Shown: positions 47,746 to 57,807 of the stretch, piece by piece
Layout of the letters: each line of letters opens with the position of its first letter
How positions within the stretch are numbered: position 1 is the first letter of the stretch
Assembly (NCBI GenBank): GCA_022376925.1
Contig: JAIOJX010000001.1
Span: forward strand, 2,575,501 to 2,639,500
Source of the DNA: Tragulus kanchil
Taxonomy: Eukaryota > Chordata > Mammalia > Artiodactyla > Tragulidae
Reading direction: 5' to 3'
Length of the DNA stretch: 64,000 nucleotides
Program-made: the position numbers and the translations under genes
Notes under the pieces: model-generated
Told to the model about the DNA's origin: nothing
What the model saw: the letters and a program-made list of their open reading frames with translations, nothing else
Databases searched by the model: none

Positions 47746-48469
47746 AGGTATGAACCCTCCTAGTCCTTTGACAAGCTCAACCAGGGCCCTTCTCAAGAAT
47801 GTATGCATTAATCAAGGCAATTAATACTCGCTGCTGTATAAACAACTCCTGATCTCAGTGACTTAACACAGTACAAGTGTATTTTTCACACATGAGACAG
47901 TATGATGAGAGTTTGCTGGCTCTCTTGGGTAGTTGGTCTCTAAGTGGTGACTCATAGATCTAGCCTCCAGTAACTAGTGCCTTTGGCAATCCTCTACTGA
48001 ATCACTTTCAACTGACTGGCTGATAAACAGAGTATAGAGAAGGTGCATCCACTCTTAATTTCCTTGGCATTGTCAGTTCCTGGGGCAAGGAGATGAGTAT
48101 TCCTTGGGTGAGAGGTACTCCTATCCTTGTTTCCAGTGTAACAGATGGGCATGGCTAACACATGCATTTAAGAACAATTGGAAATAGAGTGATATATAGA
48201 AGTTGTTCACTAATACTTGGTTCTTCTCTCCTTAGAGCAGCTTAGCTATACTTCGTTGCTCCCCTGCAGTTATATGGGCCATACAAATAAGCTTGTGCAA
48301 ATGGAGGGGTCTTTAGGTCTGCCCGAAGTTCCAATCCCACAGGAATCTGAACTCTATTCCTAGCTCATCTACTCAGAAATGACCTGACCTTAGACTGTTA
48401 GATCAAATGACTGCCTTGGGAGAGATTAAGTTCTTGGTTGAAGCAGAACTTGAACCAAGAAAGTAAGTC
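47746..48469. other. Unassigned sequence, possibly a DNA-transposon relic
   Basis: cgctgctgtataaacaactc and agtgacttaacacagtacaa at 47830-47880 resemble the start of a common old MER-type repeat, but the match is too weak to name. No gene. Confidence 0.3.
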
Positions 48470-49301
48470 ATTTGTGTGAATTTGATCAGAGAGGGCTGAC
48501 TCTTGACAAACAGGGTACTGGGAAGAAGGATGATAGGGCAAATTTCATGATAGACCACCTATCCATCTGTGTACTGAGCCATACAGGCTCAATTTTCTGT
48601 GTATTGAGCCATATGGGCTCGATTTTGGAGGGTAAATTTCTTGTGCATATCTGATTCCCCAATCTGGGCTTTTCCTTTACAGGAGAACCCAATTTGGTTG
48701 GTTATCCGTTTGCAGAGGGGAGATGTTGTTGGGCTGTACTCTGAACCTGCTCATTGGGATCTAGTCCTTGTGGGGCAAGCCCATCCTAGTTGGACTAAGC
48801 TCATTTGTAGGGTACATTTATTTACCTGATTTGGGAACTGGTCCAGTTGGAACCAGTTCATTTGGAAGCTAGATCTTATGGGGGTGAATAGCCTAGTTGC
48901 AATTAGTTCATCTGTTTTATAGGGTAAATTTATTTGCTCTATCTGGGAATCCATTCATCTGGATGCATTGATGCTGAAATCTGTTTGTGCCATTTTTGTC
49001 AGAATTTGTCTGCGTCTTTTGTGTTTTGGTGTTCTAAAGCTTATAAAAATGGGAAATATTTTATCTGTCCCAAAGGAAAGATCTTTGCGGGGTGCACATT
49101 AGAAAAGAATGGCCCCTGAAAGGCTCACAGTTAATCAACCTGGCAGTCAGAAGCATTTTACAAAGGCAAGGAGCACTGATAAAGAACATACCTGGCGGGG
49201 TTCCCTTGGACTTGAGGCAACCAGTTCTAATTTCCCTACAGGAGCCCCAGATAACTTTGACAATGGGGAACAAGTTGACTGTCTCTCTAATAGATACGAC
49301 T
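48470..49301 (+). other. ERV-like leader relic with an MGN-type start
   Basis: A G/T-rich stretch leads to gtgttctaaagcttataaa and an ATG at 49049 that reads M-G-N-I-L-S-V-P and stops after 17 codons. A second ATG at 49263 also reads M-G-N. Met-Gly-Asn starts with a myristoylation-type Gly are common in retroviral Gag. The surroundings resemble, by style only, an ERV leader. Family not identified and coding is broken. Confidence 0.3.
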
Positions 49302-49316
49302 CTCCTTTGTGAATTA

Positions 49317-49634
49317 CATTTATTTTATTTATTTATCTTTTTTGGGGGATTGGGTGGGGCGGGAGGGGGGCGGGCAGGCCACTTCTATTGGTCTTTCATT
49401 TATCTATTGTCATCCGGCTTTGTTCTTTGGCTCCTGTGGGCCTCCCATCACAGTGGCCTCTGTTGTTGCAGAGCGCTGGCTCTGGGCGCATGCGCCCCAG
49501 AGCTCCGGCTCGGTAATTGGACACATCAGTCCAGCCGCTCTGTGGCACATGGGACCTTTCCAGGCCAGGGATCCAACCGGCACCCCTTGCCCTGCAAGGT
49601 GGTGTCCTTACCCACTGGACCACCAGGGAAGCCC
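49317..49634 (-). mobile_element. Long CHR-type SINE 1 of 3, with target-site duplication
   Basis: Full-length: minus strand gggcttccctggtggtccag to the gaccaatagaagtggcctgc tail and ATTT-type A-rich end. Flanks ctcctttgtgaatta at 49302-49316 and 49635-49649 are the target-site duplication, so this SINE is an independent insertion. Confidence 0.93.
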
Positions 49635-49705
49635 CTCCTTTGTGAATTAAATGCTTAAATATTTTCCTCAGAACATCTCGACATCAAGGCCCCACAGGAG
49701 TCTTT

Positions 49706-50036
49706 TTTTTTTTTTTTTAAAGATTTATTTATTTATTTATTTTGGGCGGGGGTCGGGTTGGGGAAGGAGGGGAGCGGGCGGGCCACTTCCATTGGTCTTT
49801 CATTTCTCCATTTTCATCCGTCTTTGTTCTTTGGCTCCTGCGGGCCTCCCATCACGGTGGCGTCTGTTGTCGCAGAGCGCAGGCTCTGTGTGCACGCGCT
49901 CCAGAGCTCCGGCTCGGTGATTGGACACATCAGTCCAGCCGCTCCGCGGCACGTGGGATCTTCCCAGGCCAGGGCTCGAACCGGCGCCCCTTGCCCTGCA
50001 AGGTGGTGTCCTTACCCACTGGACCACCAGGGAAGC
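49706..50036 (-). mobile_element. Long CHR-type SINE 2 of 3
   Basis: Very close to SINE 3 (50110-50442), differing at only a few positions such as ccctgcaaggtgg against cactgcaaggcgg near the left end of the head. Its 5' flank repeat is ccccacaggagtcttttt at 49690-49707. On the other side it runs into the flank of SINE 1 and not its own target repeat, showing that its right end is recombinant. Confidence 0.9.
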
Positions 50037-50109
50037 CCCTCCTTTGTGAATTAAATGCTTAAATATTTTCCTCAGAACATCTCGACATCAAGGCCCCACA
50101 GGAGTCTTT

Positions 50110-50442
50110 TTTTTTTTTTTTTTTAAAGATTTATTTATTTATTTATTTTGGGCGGGGGTCGGGTTGGGGAAGGAGGGGAGCGGGCGGGCCACTTCCATTG
50201 GTCTTTCATTTCTCCATTTTCATCCGTCTTTGTTCTTTGGCTCCTGCGGGCCTCCCATCACGGTGGCGTCTGTTGTCGCAGAGCGCAGGCTCTGTGTGCA
50301 CGCGCTCCAGAGCTCCGGCTCGGTGATTGGACACATCAGTCCAGCCGCTCCGCGGCACGTGGGATCTTCCCAGGCCAGGGCTCGAACCGGCGCCCCTTGC
50401 ACTGCAAGGCGGTGTCCTTACCCACTGGACTACCAGGGGAAG
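50110..50442 (-). mobile_element. Long CHR-type SINE 3 of 3, with target-site duplication
   Basis: Complete element with ccccacaggagtcttttt at 50094-50111 and again at 50443-50460. This is the intact version of the insertion whose duplicate is SINE 2. Confidence 0.92.
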
Positions 50443-50460
50443 CCCCACAGGAGTCTTTTT

Positions 50461-51417
50461 GACTTTTTCCAATGTGGGGAGCTTCGGCTCTCATCTGGGG
50501 GGCTTTGGCTCCAATTTGGAGTGTTATCCTTGTGAAGAGAAACTCCATTTATAAGGAACTTTGGAGAAAGGTCATTGGTCTAATGGGACTGGGAAGTCAC
50601 ACTAATGTGGCTTTCTGGCAGGCTAGGGTTTGGCTTACTAACTGCTTCCTCCAAGGCTTCCTTTAGGGTTTTCTCATTTCTTCCTCTCTGAGTCCTGGGT
50701 GAACAGGCCAATGGCTTGGGAAGCACCTGAGGAACTGGAACTGGCCAGGGTCACTCTCTGGTGTATTCCAACAGCTTGCAGTTCATTGTGCCCCAATAGT
50801 TACCACCTAAGTGGGTAAGAGTTCTCCTTTCCTCTTCCTCACTTAGGCTGGGGACCAGGCGGATGGGATCACAGGGTGGATTCCTCAGTCAGTCTTCCCC
50901 ATCTTTCCCATTGCCTTTTCCTTTTTCTTGTGGGAGCCTGGGTGTTACCCCTGGGCCTTCCAGAGAGGCCTTCTACCTTAGATTAGAGGACAAGGGTTGA
51001 GGCTTTCCAACATGGGTAGATAATGTATCAGTTCTTGCTGGGGAGGCTACTCAGTTCTTTTTGAAAGACGAGAAAAACAAAACTGTTTTTGGTTTACAAA
51101 TGTAGCCTTTACAGGACCGGAAGGGTGAATCCAAAAATTATTTCACCACTTGAAAACCCTTCCCTGTTCATCTTCTGAAGCTTGCAAATGCCAAAGGAAG
51201 AACTTGCCAGTATCTTTGAAACGCAAATGTCCTCTCTGGTCTCCTCAGAAATCTTTATCTCTGCTCTCGCTTTAATACAAATTTTAGAAAGGGCAAAATA
51301 ATTTAGAAGTTGCCTTGTCCAAGGTAATTAAAAGCTGCTTTTTCTAAAAATATTGATATTTAGAAATATTTTATTAATATTAATATTAATATTTAACCAA
51401 GTGAGCCTGACTTGTTT
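50461..51417. other. Unassigned sequence, possibly continuing the ERV-like region
   Basis: Contains a ttagaaatattttattaata-type AT repeat at 51355-51395. No coding frame or family that I can name. Confidence 0.35.
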
Positions 51418-51845
51418 TGTTACCGAGTCCAAGCTAGCTCTGTTCACCACCCAACAAGCCAATGAACCTTAGAGAGGTGTTGAGGCAAGAAAAATGACTT
51501 TATTTAGAAAGCAGCTGACTGAGAACATGGCAGGATAGTGCATCAAAATAAACCATCTTATTGGGGTTTGGATGCCAGATTATTTTACAGATCAGAGGTG
51601 AGGGGAGGTGAGGAAGCAGAGCAGAATGGCCATTAATCTTGCAAACATCTCTTAGAAAGGCAAGCCTCAGGCAGGGGATCTGTTAACTTCTCTCTTCCTG
51701 CCATCTACAGGTGGAATGCAGGACTATCAAACAAAGGTATTTTACTTTAACACTCAGGCAGAGGGGCAGGGTCATCGAGGCAAGCCATTAAGTATGATTA
51801 TAATAATAATAGCAACAGAAAGCAAGTCAAAGAAACAATTTGCAA
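51418..51845 (-). mobile_element. Solo ERV LTR, same family as 22229-22645
   Basis: The minus strand ends ...GGTAACA at 51418 and carries AATAAA (plus-strand tttatt at 51499-51504) about 80 bases before its end. Shared blocks with the 22.2 kb copy are ordered and collinear (gccaatgaa, gttgaggcaag, cagctgact, accatcttat, tctacaggtgga, cactcaggcagagg, gcaagtcaaagaaaca). No internal region remains next to it. Confidence 0.7.
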
Positions 51846-52099
51846 CCTGAAGCCAGAATTGATTTTATCCCTGCAATAATTTCATCTGTGAGAACTCCAA
51901 TTTTAATCCAATCTCTTTTGTAAACTGATGGGTTTTACAGTGCTGTACCTGACTCAAAACTGAAATCTCGAAGTAAGAACTGAAACCTCACTATTTGAAT
52001 ATCTACATTTTTTTATATGATATATATTTAAATAACATTGCTGCAGTTAGTTTGTAAAAGGAGCTCTACTTAATTGGCTTAAATAACAGTCATAAGTGC
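51846..52099. other. AT-rich spacer
   Basis: Short stretch between the LTR and an L1 end. No gene. Confidence 0.35.
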
Positions 52100-52550
52100 T
52101 TATAAACAAAAAAAATGCTTCTAATGGCCAAAAAACACATGAAACGATGCTCAACCTAACTTATTATTAGAGAAATGCAAATCAAAACTGCAATGAGATA
52201 TCACCTCACATCCATCAGAATAGCCATCATCCACAAATCTACAGACAATAAATGCTGGAGAGGGTGTGGAGAAAAGGGAACACTCTTGCATTGCTGGTGG
52301 GGATGTAAATTGATACAGCCACAATGGAAGACAGTATGGAGATTCCTTAAAAAACTGAAAATAGAAGCGCCATATAACCCAGCAATCCCACTCTTAGGCT
52401 TATACCCTGATGAAATCAAAGCTGAAAGAAGCACCTGTACCCCAATGTTCATTGCAGCTCTCTATACAATAGCTGGAACATGGGAGCAACCTAGATGTCC
52501 ATCGACGAATGAATGGATACAGAAGCTCTGGTCCATATACACCAGAGTGG
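52100..52550 (+). mobile_element. L1 3' fragment (ORF2 end)
   Basis: aatggccaaaaaacacatga, gagatatcacctcacatcca, aataaatgctggagagggtg and atgttcattgcagctctcta are ordered L1 ORF2 C-terminal blocks. The L1 stops at about 52550 without its 3' UTR and joins unrelated DNA. Confidence 0.85.
52175..52550 (+). pseudogene. L1 ORF2 C-terminal fragment
   Basis: An uninterrupted frame of about 125 L1-derived residues, running on by chance to 52675. It holds C-W-R-G-C-G-E at about residues 29-35 and H-C-W-W-G-C at about 40-45, the cysteine-rich C-terminal segment of ORF2, then [11 protein letters not shown]. It lacks the endonuclease and reverse transcriptase, so it is inactive despite the open frame. 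Confidence 0.85.
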
Positions 52551-52592
52551 ACTTCCCTCCTTTGCCTGAACTCCACGAGGAACCAGAGCTGT

Positions 52593-54780
52593 GGTACCAT
52601 CAGCGACCCCTTGCACCTGTCCGCCTCCTCAGGGAGCAAGTCCCTCCTGGTTCTCAAATCTCCCGTATTGGTTAAGAGCCTGAGTTTTATTTGGAGGTGA
52701 GCAGGTTACCTGCCCCCTCCCAGTAGGAAAGACGCTGGGGTGGGGGGGAAGGGCCTGGATGAAACATCCGGTGCATACCCACTCATGGTCTAGATACTGA
52801 GCGGGACTTGGTTGAAAGATACTGAGGAATTTCCACCCAGTTGAAAGATACTGGGTAGGGGGCTGGCCGAAAGGTGCCAGGCTGGCTGAAAGATGCCAGG
52901 GGAATTAACCACTCAGTGGATAGGTACTGGGAAGGGGGCTCAATTGGAAAAAAATCAAGAAATACCCAGGGCTCCCCTGAAAGATGCCGAGGTCTCTCTG
53001 TTGTAGGGGACTGAATCATCTTGGCTGAGTGGTTAAGAGACTGATCTAATGCTTTTTATCAATTCGAGTGCCTTTATAGAATTTGTTGGGATAAAAGTGA
53101 GCAAAATATGAGAGCTTTGCTCTGAAGAGAAGGGACAAGACTCCTCCTGGCCGGTTACAATTTTCTCAGGTGACTGAGGAATTTACGGGAGTGGTGAAGG
53201 CCTCGTCCTCAGTCCTCATACCGTGTAGTGGCCCCATAGGGAAACCCTCTCATTAATTAAAGCATTTGCTCATCCGGGGGGGTTGCACAGAAAGAACTGG
53301 CCATCCAGCCACCTGAGCAGCCACGGTGGTCTTAGATTGCTGGGGGCAGGTTCCGAGACACGTAAGAGAGCTGAAACGACTCTGGGGTGACTCTTGGAGG
53401 AGTTAAGCTCACAAGCAGCACATGGCCCGCTACACAATTTCACTAGTAACTTTATCCCTGACAATTCAACTTAAAATGGGAAACAATCCTTCAAAAACAG
53501 AAACAAGGGGCATCAGAAAGCCAGCCTCTGACTAACACCTTAGCCAGATTCATGTAAAATATGTGCAGAGCTCATACTTGCAAGTACTTAGTTAATTGGG
53601 AAATTATACTAAAAGAGGTCTCAACCTGAAATACCCAAATCCGGGCTCTTGTTGTTCCAAAAGTGGTATTTTACATAGTTCAACCTGGTACCATCAGCGA
53701 CCCCTTGCACCTGTCCGCCTCCTCAGGGAGCAAGTCCCTCCTGGTTCTCAAATCTCCCGTATTGGTTAAGAGCCTGAGTTTTATTTGGAGGTGAGCAGGT
53801 TACCTGCCCCCTCCCAGTAGGAAAGACGCTGGGGTGGGGGGGAAGGGCCTGGATGAAACATCCGGTGCATACCCACTCATGGTCTAGATACTGAGCGGGA
53901 CTTGGTTGAAAGATACTGAGGAATTTCCACCCAGTTGAAAGATACTGGGTAGGGGGCTGGCCGAAAGGTGCCAGGCTGGCTGAAAGATGCCAGGGGAATT
54001 AACCACTCAGTGGATAGGTACTGGGAAGGGGGCTCAATTGGAAAAAAATCAAGAAATACCCAGGGCTCCCCTGAAAGATGCCGAGGTCTCTCTGTTGTAG
54101 GGGACTGAATCATCTTGGCTGAGTGGTTAAGAGACTGATCTAATGCTTTTTATCAATTCGAGTGCCTTTATAGAATTTGTTGGGATAAAAGTGAGCAAAA
54201 TATGAGAGCTTTGCTCTGAAGAGAAGGGACAAGACTCCTCCTGGCCGGTTACAATTTTCTCAGGTGACTGAGGAATTTACGGGAGTGGTGAAGGCCTCGT
54301 CCTCAGTCCTCATACCGTGTAGTGGCCCCATAGGGAAACCCTCTCATTAATTAAAGCATTTGCTCATCCGGGGGGGTTGCACAGAAAGAACTGGCCATCC
54401 AGCCACCTGAGCAGCCACGGTGGTCTTAGATTGCTGGGGGCAGGTTCCGAGACACGTAAGAGAGCTGAAACGACTCTGGGGTGACTCTTGGAGGAGTTAA
54501 GCTCACAAGCAGCACATGGCCCGCTACACAATTTCACTAGTAACTTTATCCCTGACAATTCAACTTAAAATGGGAAACAATCCTTCAAAAACAGAAACAA
54601 GGGGCATCAGAAAGCCAGCCTCTGACTAACACCTTAGCCAGATTCATGTAAAATATGTGCAGAGCTCATACTTGCAAGTACTTAGTTAATTGGGAAATTA
54701 TACTAAAAGAGGTCTCAACCTGAAATACCCAAATCCGGGCTCTTGTTGTTCCAAAAGTGGTATTTTTACTCACATAGTTA
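52593..54780. repeat. Adjacent direct duplication D10, period 1094
   Basis: Copy A is 52593-53680 and copy B 53687-54780. No internal differences were noticed. Only the right end of A is compressed (ttttacatagttcaac against tttttactcacatagttata). The left boundary is just past the L1 fragment. Likely artefact. Confidence 0.9.
52700..53500 (+). other. ERV-like leader and Gag-start relic (copy B at 53794-54594)
   Basis: The stretch holds an array of gaaagat(a/g)c(t/c)g motifs at 52815-52995, a TATA-like tttatagaatttg at about 53073, and ends at an ATG (53476; also 54570) reading M-G-N-N-P-S-K-T, with a stop after 19 codons. The layout suggests the 5' end of a defective class I-type endogenous retrovirus. 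I cannot identify the family. No functional protein is encoded. Confidence 0.35.
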
Positions 54781-55487
54781 TAAAAGGCCAGCTGTGCTTA
54801 CTTTGTTAGCTTGAAACTTCTAAAAGTAGAAACAACAGAGTAACTTCTTTAAAGGAAACCAGCAAAAAATCGCTTGAACTATGTCAGAACTAAAAAAGGC
54901 TGCTAGCACTGCCTGCCAGGAGGCAGGTCAATTTGGACTGGGAAGTCAATGCCATTTAGGCCATTTGGTTTTTAATTTCTGGACATTGCTTTGCCATCTT
55001 TTGGGGGTGCTCTTGTCACTTGGCTTTTGATTTCCGATCTTTTCTTGGTCTTTTGTTTAATTTGAAGTGTGACTCCCAGCCAGTCATGTTCTGGTTTGGT
55101 TTAGGTTTGGTTTTGTTGGTTTGGTTTGAGTGTGCAGACATCTGGTATAAACTGCTTGAGCTAATTTGGAAAAGCGCTTCTTCTAAGGTTCTACACTCCA
55201 CTTGGAACCCCGTGGAAAAATCTTTAGATGACTGGTCAACCTATAGCTAGGATCCAATGACAAGAAAAATAGTCTAAAAGATTAAACCTTTATTAACACA
55301 GGATAGGAAAATGGACTGAAGTCCCCTATGTCCAGGAGTTTCTCTTGTGAGCAACAGCCTGAGACTGATCAAACTAAGACTCCTGTTTCCCCAGAGGGTC
55401 AATCCCTGCTGGGACCAATATTCCCTTATTATTAGGGCCAATTTGAGCACTTTCTGGTCTGGCTTTTGGTTACTAAAACTATGCCCA
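54781..55487 (+). other. Unassigned sequence with a GGTTT-rich patch
   Basis: 55085-55130 is a run of ggttt/ggttttg units of the kind often found in ERV leaders. The rest has no coding frame or repeat that I recognise. Confidence 0.3.
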
Positions 55488-55489
55488 TA

Positions 55490-55800
55490 GGGCTTCCCTG
55501 GTGGTCCAGTGGGTGAGGACACCACCTTGCAGTGCAAGGGGTGCCGGTTCGATCCCTGGCCTGGGAAGATCCCACGTGCTGTGGAGCGGCTGGACCCATG
55601 TGTCCCATTACCGAGCCGGAGCTCTGGAGCACATGTGCCCAGAGCTGGTGCTCTGCGACAAGAGAGGCCACTGAGATGGGAGGCCCACACGGGTCAAAGA
55701 ACAAAGCCAGATGATAATAGATAAATGAAAGACCAATAGAAATGGCCCGCCCACCCCCTCCCTCCCCAACACCCCCAAAAAAGTAAATAAATAAAACTTT
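55490..55800 (+). mobile_element. Long CHR-type SINE, sense
   Basis: gggcttccctggtggtccag, tgcagtgcaaggggtgcc, gttcgatccctggcctgg, gaagatcccacgtgctg, tgtcccattaccgagccgg, then aatgaaagaccaatagaaat, a C-rich tail and aataaataaaac. It gives the full-length order of the family in the sense direction. Confidence 0.92.
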
Positions 55801-56356
55801 TGTTTTTTTTAAAAAAGAAAGAAACAAGAGTGAAAACAGGTTTCAAAAAAAAAAAAAAAAGGACTATGAGCATAGAAAAATGCAATTGTCTCTTAAAAAT
55901 TCTTGTTCTGAGGAAATAATGCCTCCTATGCCTCTGGATCACTTATCATATCTAGACCATCTCTAATTCCTGAGGAAAAAACGAGGGGAATGGTTTTTTA
56001 AAAATTTTATTTTTCCATGATATCTGATTCATAACTAAGTTTGGAAAACAAAGCTATAGGATCTCTTGCTCTGTCTATTTGGTTACATGTATGTCTCAGT
56101 GTATATCTTTGTTTTTGGATAATATTGCTGATTGCTAAGATCAGTTTGTAAATGCTCTCTAATTTAATTAGCCTAAAGAAAGACAAGCACTTACAGATCA
56201 AACAATTCTAAATACAAGAGAAATTAAAACCTAAATGATTTTCAGGTTCACCTGAACTAGGAAATATTCAATATTAAATGCCTGGTATTAATGTTTACTT
56301 GAGTGAAGAAACAAAAAACACCTAAATGACGTATGAGCTTTTAGAGAAACTCTATT
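55801..56356. other. Unique sequence, no recognised feature
   Basis: Begins with A-rich tracts (55840-55860). No gene. Confidence 0.35.
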
Positions 56357-56368
56357 AAGAATAATTAT

Positions 56369-56504
56369 GCTCGGGAATTTCCTGGTGGTCCAGTGGCTAA
56401 GACGCTGTGCTTCCAATGCAGGGGGCCCAAGTTCAATCCCTGGTCAGGGAACTAGAGCCCACTTGCTACAACTGAGACCCAATGCAGCCAAATAAATAAA
56501 TATA
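56369..56504 (+). mobile_element. Short CHR-type SINE with target-site duplication
   Basis: aatttcctggtggtccagtg, ttccaatgcagggggcccaa, gttcaatccctggtcaggga, gacccaatgcagccaaataa. Flanks aagaataattat at 56357-56368 and 56505-56516 form the target-site duplication. This is the short CHR form, lacking the long body of the other family. Confidence 0.92.
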
Positions 56505-56516
56505 AAGAATAATTAT

Positions 56517-57807
56517 ACTTTAGGAATGCCTTTTAAAATAGTCTGTCCAGATTGGAGTAACTTGAATTTCTAGGGTTTATGCTAACTAAGTGATGGAAGT
56601 CTATTGAATAGCTAGGTTATTTCCAGATAAAATAAGGTTTTGAAACATTTATTAGTGAACACTAATTTCCTCTTAAGGAGAAACTAAAGAGATTGGGACT
56701 ATTAATAATGTTTGGTGCCATCCTGAGATGTTCTCTATAAGAAAACAAATGTTTTCAGAAATTATCACTGGTGTTTGTGCTCACCAATGAAAATGCTAGT
56801 ATAAAGGTCAGTTCTTGGTTGTTCAAAGGAAGTAAAAAGCCTTTTCAGTAAAGAAGGTATGAGAAATGGAATTTCATTTTATAAAAGGAAAAGAAAGTAG
56901 GTCTGACTTACTGGTGGCTGTTTCAGGATGGGAGAAGTAATGGGCACAGAAAGTGATAAAAAGGTTTGTGGAAAGTGGACTCTGAGAAAAGAGTTTTGTG
57001 CATGGTTAAGAGTGGCTATGTTTAAATTTAATCAAATTTACCTTTAAATAATTTTTAGAGTAATCTGGTGCAAAAAACTTGAATTTGGCTTTTCTTCCTG
57101 TTAATGGGACACACATTTTCTTTGGATGTTGAATTCCCTTTGATAATAGACTTAAGTTTATTTACCTCTTAAAAGATCTGTTCTAGATTTGGCTTTGGCT
57201 ATGTGAATAGCTATTGTTTCAATGACCTATAATCCTATCTGACTGAGTGTTCTAAACCTTTTTGGTATTTGTTGACAAACCTTCCTAAATCATTCTAATG
57301 AAGCTTTTTTGGCTTCTAACTAACTTGGGAAGCTTCAAAGGGCCCCTGAAACATCCCAAAGAGAGATATTACAATAATTAGGTTCATTCTGTATGATAAA
57401 TTTCACTGGAAGTATTGTCGACTAATAAATCTCTAGTTATGTTATATGATAAATGTTACTCATACATAACCTAGAAACTATATGGAGTTCCTAAAATTCT
57501 GATATGTTCGGTTAAATGTAAACAATCATAGTTCTAGTTACTATCTTAAAATATTGTCATAACACTAACCAAGTCTTTCAAAAATGGTTCCTCTTCAAGA
57601 AGGTCAAGAGAAAGGACTCTTGGATAAATACCAGTTTCTGAACTGGGTACGAAATTAGAGGATTCTAATGGAAAATCTGATGACTTCACAAATGTTAACA
57701 AAATACTGAATCAACTGGAAAAATGCTTATAAAATTACTGAATCTGTATTTTCCAGATGTAAGAAAACCTCCCTTTTAAACTAATTATGACTTAATAGCA
57801 ATTTGGT
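56517..57807. other. AT-rich unique sequence (mostly repeated at 57832-58894)
   Basis: No gene or repeat recognised. Bounded by D11 from 56747. Confidence 0.35.

Larger units (their letters stand above)
49636..50442. repeat. Adjacent direct duplication D9, period 404, SINE-bounded
   Basis: Copy A is 49636-50039 and copy B 50040-50442. Each unit holds tcctttgtgaattaaatgct, the short flank up to gagtc, a T-run and one long CHR SINE. Copy A ends in SINE 2 joined to the flank of SINE 1, as expected for crossover between the two SINEs, or for misassembly between them. The T-run is two bases longer in B. Confidence 0.88.

Noticed and set aside
49092..49658. 188-codon open frame as a gene
   Set aside because: Most of it translates the antisense long CHR SINE. 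The same peptide appears wherever that SINE occurs (35276, 49742, 50148).
22229..51845. A complete provirus between the two related LTRs
   Set aside because: The 29 kb between them holds unrelated repeats and unique DNA, with no gag, pol or env order.
52175..52675. 166-codon open frame as a host gene
   Set aside because: Its first 125 or so residues are the L1 ORF2 C-terminus with the cysteine-rich segment, and the rest is read-through into unrelated sequence.
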